NCBI RefSeq assembly: GCF_949987535.1
Contig: NC_080081.1
Coordinates: 40,712,428 to 40,776,427 of the forward strand
DNA length: 64,000 nt
Reading direction: 5' to 3'
DNA from: Balaenoptera acutorostrata
Taxonomy: Eukaryota > Chordata > Mammalia > Artiodactyla > Balaenopteridae
The notes under the pieces were generated by a model that was not told where the DNA came from, ran no database searches, and worked only from the letters and a program-made list of their open reading frames with translations. Shown piece after piece: positions 60,279-64,000 of the stretch; the stretch's first letter is position 1; each line of letters opens with the position of its first letter. The position numbers and the translations under genes are program-made.

Positions 60279-61012
60279 TTTTTTCCAGTTTTATTGAGAT
60301 ATAATTGACATACAGCATTGTATAAGTTTAGGTAGAACAGCATACTGATTTGACTTACATACATCATGAAACGATTACCACAATAAATTTAGTAAACATC
60401 CATCATCTTATATAGATACAAAATTAAAGAAATAGAAAAAAAATTTTCCTTCTAATGAGAACTCTTAGGATTTACACTCTTAACTTTCATATGTAGCATA
60501 AAGCAGTGTTAATTATATTTATCATGTTGTACAGTACAGCCCTAGTACTGATTTATCTTATAACTGGAAATTTGTACCTTTTGTCAGCCTTCATCCAATT
60601 CCCCCTCCCTCCAGTCTCTAGCTCTAGTACCACATATCTCATCTCCTTTTTTCTATGAGTTTGTTTTCTTGCTTTTGAAGTATAATTAAACTACAACACT
60701 ATGTTAGTTCCTGGTACACAACATGGTGATTTGATTCTTCTATACATTACAAAATGATCACCATGATAAGTCTAGTCACCCTCTGCCACCATACACATAT
60801 ATTACATAATTATTGACTATATTCCCCATACCATATGTTTATATCCATGACTCATTTATTTTGCAACTGAAAGTTTGTAACTCAGTCTCCCTCACCTATT
60901 TCTTTCATCCCCCAACCTGTCTCCCCTCTGTCAACTACTTGTTTGTTCTCTGTATCAATGATGGTTTCTGTTTTGTCATGTTTGTCCATTTGTTTTGTTT
61001 TTTTTTCTTTTA
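60279..61012 (-). mobile_element. Old L1 3'UTR with two tandem units
   Basis: 'ttttattgagatataattga' at 60290 and the text after it are the antisense of an old L1 (L1M-type) 3'UTR. A second, diverged version begins near 60674 ('ttttgaagtataattaaact') and repeats the same order ('ttgatt', 'gatcacca', 'gttgtac/tgtaac'). It belongs to a different L1 from the 5' region below it, because in minus-strand order this 3' end precedes that 5' end. Confidence 0.75.
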
Positions 61013-62427
61013 GGTAAAGATACCTTTCTTAATAGGATTGAATATACTAGACACTCAAGTTTTATTAAAAAAATGTATAAATGCATGCACCCATTTTATT
61101 TGGTTTCCTCACACAGCACAAATCAAGCAGAAAACTAAGCTATTTTTGCGTGACTCAACAACTAGGCTGTCTGCTAATTCAAAGACAATAGATAAGGGAC
61201 ATAAGTGAAAAAGAAGGTTAGATTAGATCTTAAATATCAAGATATAATGTGATGTCAAATGATACAAATTACCAATTAAAAAAAAAATCTATTAATGTGT
61301 ATGTGTGTTTACTCTTTTTTATGTGAATGCTAAGGCAATGTACAGGTTCATTTTTCCACAATGAAAATATCAATATTATATGTGTCCTTTACATAGTTTA
61401 CCTCTAGTAATTACCAGCATACAATTGGTACTGAATAAAGTTCCTGATTTTTACTTTTTCAAATTCTTTCCCATTTTTTATGACAGTAAATGGTAATAAC
61501 ACATATGTGATAAAAATATCTTTGATAGTGTGCTTCATTGAATCAGAGATACCTATTGCTTTGTTATTCTAGTTTTAAAGAGGGGGAGCCTAGATAAAAA
61601 ATTAAATACTCTTTGGTATTATTTCTTTCTCTACTTGCTTCTTTGTATCTATAAAGTCTTCAGTAAATATTATAATCTTTTAATTTTTCAGTGTAAATTC
61701 TTTTCATTGTATCATTTTTGATAAGAAGTCTCTATATTTATAAGTATAATAAAATTTCATTTTACCATTTATACATAAAATCTTGTACCAGTTAGATTCC
61801 ACATGAGATAATCTAATAAAATCAAAATTTCTGTGACCAAAGAAATGCTAGCAAACTGCCTCTGCTCAATTGTTTACAGCTAAGCATGCTACTCATTTTC
61901 AATGCAATCAGTAATCTATCTTTTTTCTATTTATTCCTACTATGAGACACAGTAATTAAATTCCCCTTTGCCCAATTCTTTTTGTGTACCACATGAATAG
62001 CAGGTAAAGTCAATTTGTGAACTTATTGTCCTTGACACAGTGTAGAAGTGTTTCCAGCTGGAACTGATTATGTTTATTCTTCTGTGTTACCCAGGTAAAA
62101 AATAACACAAAAGATAACAATAAATAATTGCAGCTCTAACTGTATTTAAATTTATTCTGCTTCTGTTATGGGACAATGCAGATAAATAGCAAAGGATCTT
62201 TCACACTGTCCAAAGAATGTCGCCATAGCTGTAATTATCTTTTTGCACGTGACCATGTGCTCTTTGCAGCAGGTGACAGGTAAATGATTTTAAAATAAAG
62301 AAAATCAAATTGAGATACTCATTATCCTTTGAGGAAATAGATTTAGCACTAGGATATGCAAGTCTTATATTCCATCTTCCTGAGCAAGGCAATATTATAC
62401 ACATTTTATAAGGTAAACTTTTAAAAA
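61013..62427. other. AT-rich spacer
   Basis: No gene or confident repeat was seen. Confidence 0.55.
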
Positions 62428-62985
62428 CTTTTACCATTTTTTAAAATTGTGGTAAGAACAGATAATGTGATATCTACCCTCTCCATAAATTTTAAATACA
62501 CAATATAGTATCCTTAACTATAGGCACAATGTTGTACAGTAGATCTCTAGAATGTATTCATCTTGTACAACTGAAACTTTTTATCCATTAAGCAGCAACT
62601 CCTCATTCTCCCTCCCCAGAGCCCTGGTAATCACCCTTCTACTTTCTGCTTCTATGAGTTTGACTACTTTAGATACCTCATATAAGTGGAATCATGCAGT
62701 ATTTGTCTTTCTGTGTCTGGCTTTTTTCACTTAGCATAATGCTCTCAGAGTTCAGCCAAGATATTTCATATGGCAGTGTCTCCTTTTTTATGGTTAAATA
62801 ATATTCCTTTTTATGTATATACCACATCTTCTTATCCATTTTTCTGTCAATGAGCATTTAGGTTGTTTCCACATTTTGACTATTCTGAATAATGCCACAA
62901 TATACCTGGGGATGCATATATCTCTTCAAGATCCAGACTTTAATTCTTTTGATTAAATACCCTGAAATGGGATTCTTGAATCATA
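62428..62985 (-). mobile_element. Old L1 fragment: end of ORF2 and 3'UTR
   Basis: 'cacttagcataatgctctca', 'tatggttaaataatattcct', 'aggttgtttccacattttga' and 'gactattctgaataatgcca' are the antisense of the conserved C-terminal part of L1 ORF2, preceded on the plus strand by the 3'UTR ('attgtggtaagaacagataa'). The frame is fully decayed. This is an L1M-age copy. Confidence 0.88.
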
Positions 62986-64000
62986 TCATAATTATATTTT
63001 CAATTATTTTAGGTAAACTTTTATGTATATCTGAAAGAAGCATTTGGGCTTTCTCCTATAACATACTCTTAAAGAAGTGATTCTTGCAGGCTTATCACAG
63101 TGATTATTTTCAACATGCCAAAGGTTGGTATACAAATATGACAGAACCTTTAAACTATATTTTGGACAATGTGAGAGTATGTATACATATTATGTAAATA
63201 TTATTCAAGTAATATAAATGCATTATATTAATACATAAAATATATAATACTCGTATATCATACATTATAATTTTATGTAATATTTAAAAACCTTAGTGAC
63301 ACAACTAATTTATAAGTGCCAAATTTCATAAATCAAATTTTTAAAAAGAAATAATCTAGACTTTACTTGCATAATATTTTAAATTTCAGGCAAAAGTACT
63401 GATCATCTAAGAAGCAATTCATTTTATTGAAACTGAATAGTGTGCTATGGTTTTTAAACTCATATGGACTTGTGAATTTTAAACACAGGCAGAATAAAAA
63501 AAAAACTTACATGTGTTAAGTTATATTAATTTGGAATATACACATACAATTTAAATAACACTGCTTTGGGTATTTAATACCTCTAATGAATGTTTGTCAG
63601 TCCATAGAAAATATATTGTAATTAGAAAGTAGTATCTTTCAATCTCTAATTTTGGGAGGTTTATAAACTTTAATTCATTAAAAAAAAACTTATTTTTTAT
63701 AATGTATCTATGCTAATTTCCTTTTGAAAATGAAAAGATGAAATGATGTATGGTGTATTAAAACATTATCCTATGTAGTTTATTTCATCATATAAGAACT
63801 CCCCTTATGTTTTATTTGTTTTCATTTGAAGCTAATTTACATTTCATGGAAAACTATATACAATGTCAGGGAGGAAAAGATACTTTATGAAAAAATAGGT
63901 AACACTAAAAAGATATTTTAACATTTTATCAAATAAAATAAAGTCTCATAAATGTATCCAATTATTTAAAATTAAGTTTATCCAATCATTTATATCAAAA
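62986..64000. other. AT-rich spacer
   Basis: Very AT-rich, with TA-rich stretches at 63180-63290. No gene or confident repeat was seen. Confidence 0.55.

Overview
The window is mammalian genomic DNA, most likely from a cetacean. The best evidence is four SINEs whose 5' heads resemble tRNA-Glu, followed by the body typical of whale and dolphin CHR elements ('gagaggcccgcgcacc', then 'gaagagtggcccc', ending in an AAAT-type tail). A fifth, shorter SINE of the older cetartiodactyl tRNA-Glu type is also present. Two L1 elements, several MaLR/MLT1-type LTRs, MIR and L2 remnants and AT-rich spacer complete a typical eutherian intergenic or deep-intronic picture. I found no host exon, RNA gene, CpG-island promoter of a host gene, or prokaryote-type system. 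Every long open frame I examined lies in a transposable element or in low-complexity DNA.

Layout. Positions 1-5050: spacer, a decayed LTR split by a SINE (about 2100-3015), an MLT1-type LTR (3215-3712) and an L2-like end. Positions 5050-13460: AT-rich spacer with one SINE flanked by perfect 13-bp duplications (8680-9007), a reversed MIR, and an unassigned ancient repeat. Positions 13463-20810: a nearly full-length plus-strand L1 with decayed ORF1 and ORF2, a (GAAA)n tail and an imperfect target-site duplication. Immediately after it is a solo LTR (about 20849-21328), then a reversed MLT1-type LTR. Positions 21866-26150: spacer. Positions 26150-32120: an L2 end, a GC-richer unassigned stretch interrupted by an MLT1-type LTR with a clear 6-bp duplication, and another MLT1-type LTR. 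Positions 32120-41390: spacer with microsatellites and L2 debris.

Positions 41389-41753: a SINE with a near-perfect duplication. Positions 42713-46495: a second L1, on the minus strand. It keeps its 5' end, whole 5'UTR, ORF1 and the endonuclease part of ORF2, then stops in a long purine-rich tract (pyrimidine on the plus strand). Its 5'UTR is the only clearly CpG-rich stretch. Positions 46500-51600: mostly spacer. Positions 51613-52460: a decayed Tigger/mariner-like element split by a reversed SINE. Positions 54232-54455: a MIR. Positions 55800-57480: short tandem duplications and a palindrome. Positions 57960-61010: old minus-strand L1 material with a roughly 415-bp tandem repeat in its 5'UTR and a nested SINE. 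Positions 62428-62985: one more old L1 end.

No pathway or operon exists here. The elements interact only as nested insertions, which give a relative age order: old L1, LTR and Tigger-like hosts first, SINEs later. The window's interest is therefore in repeat biology. Family names rest on recognised consensus features, not on a database search.
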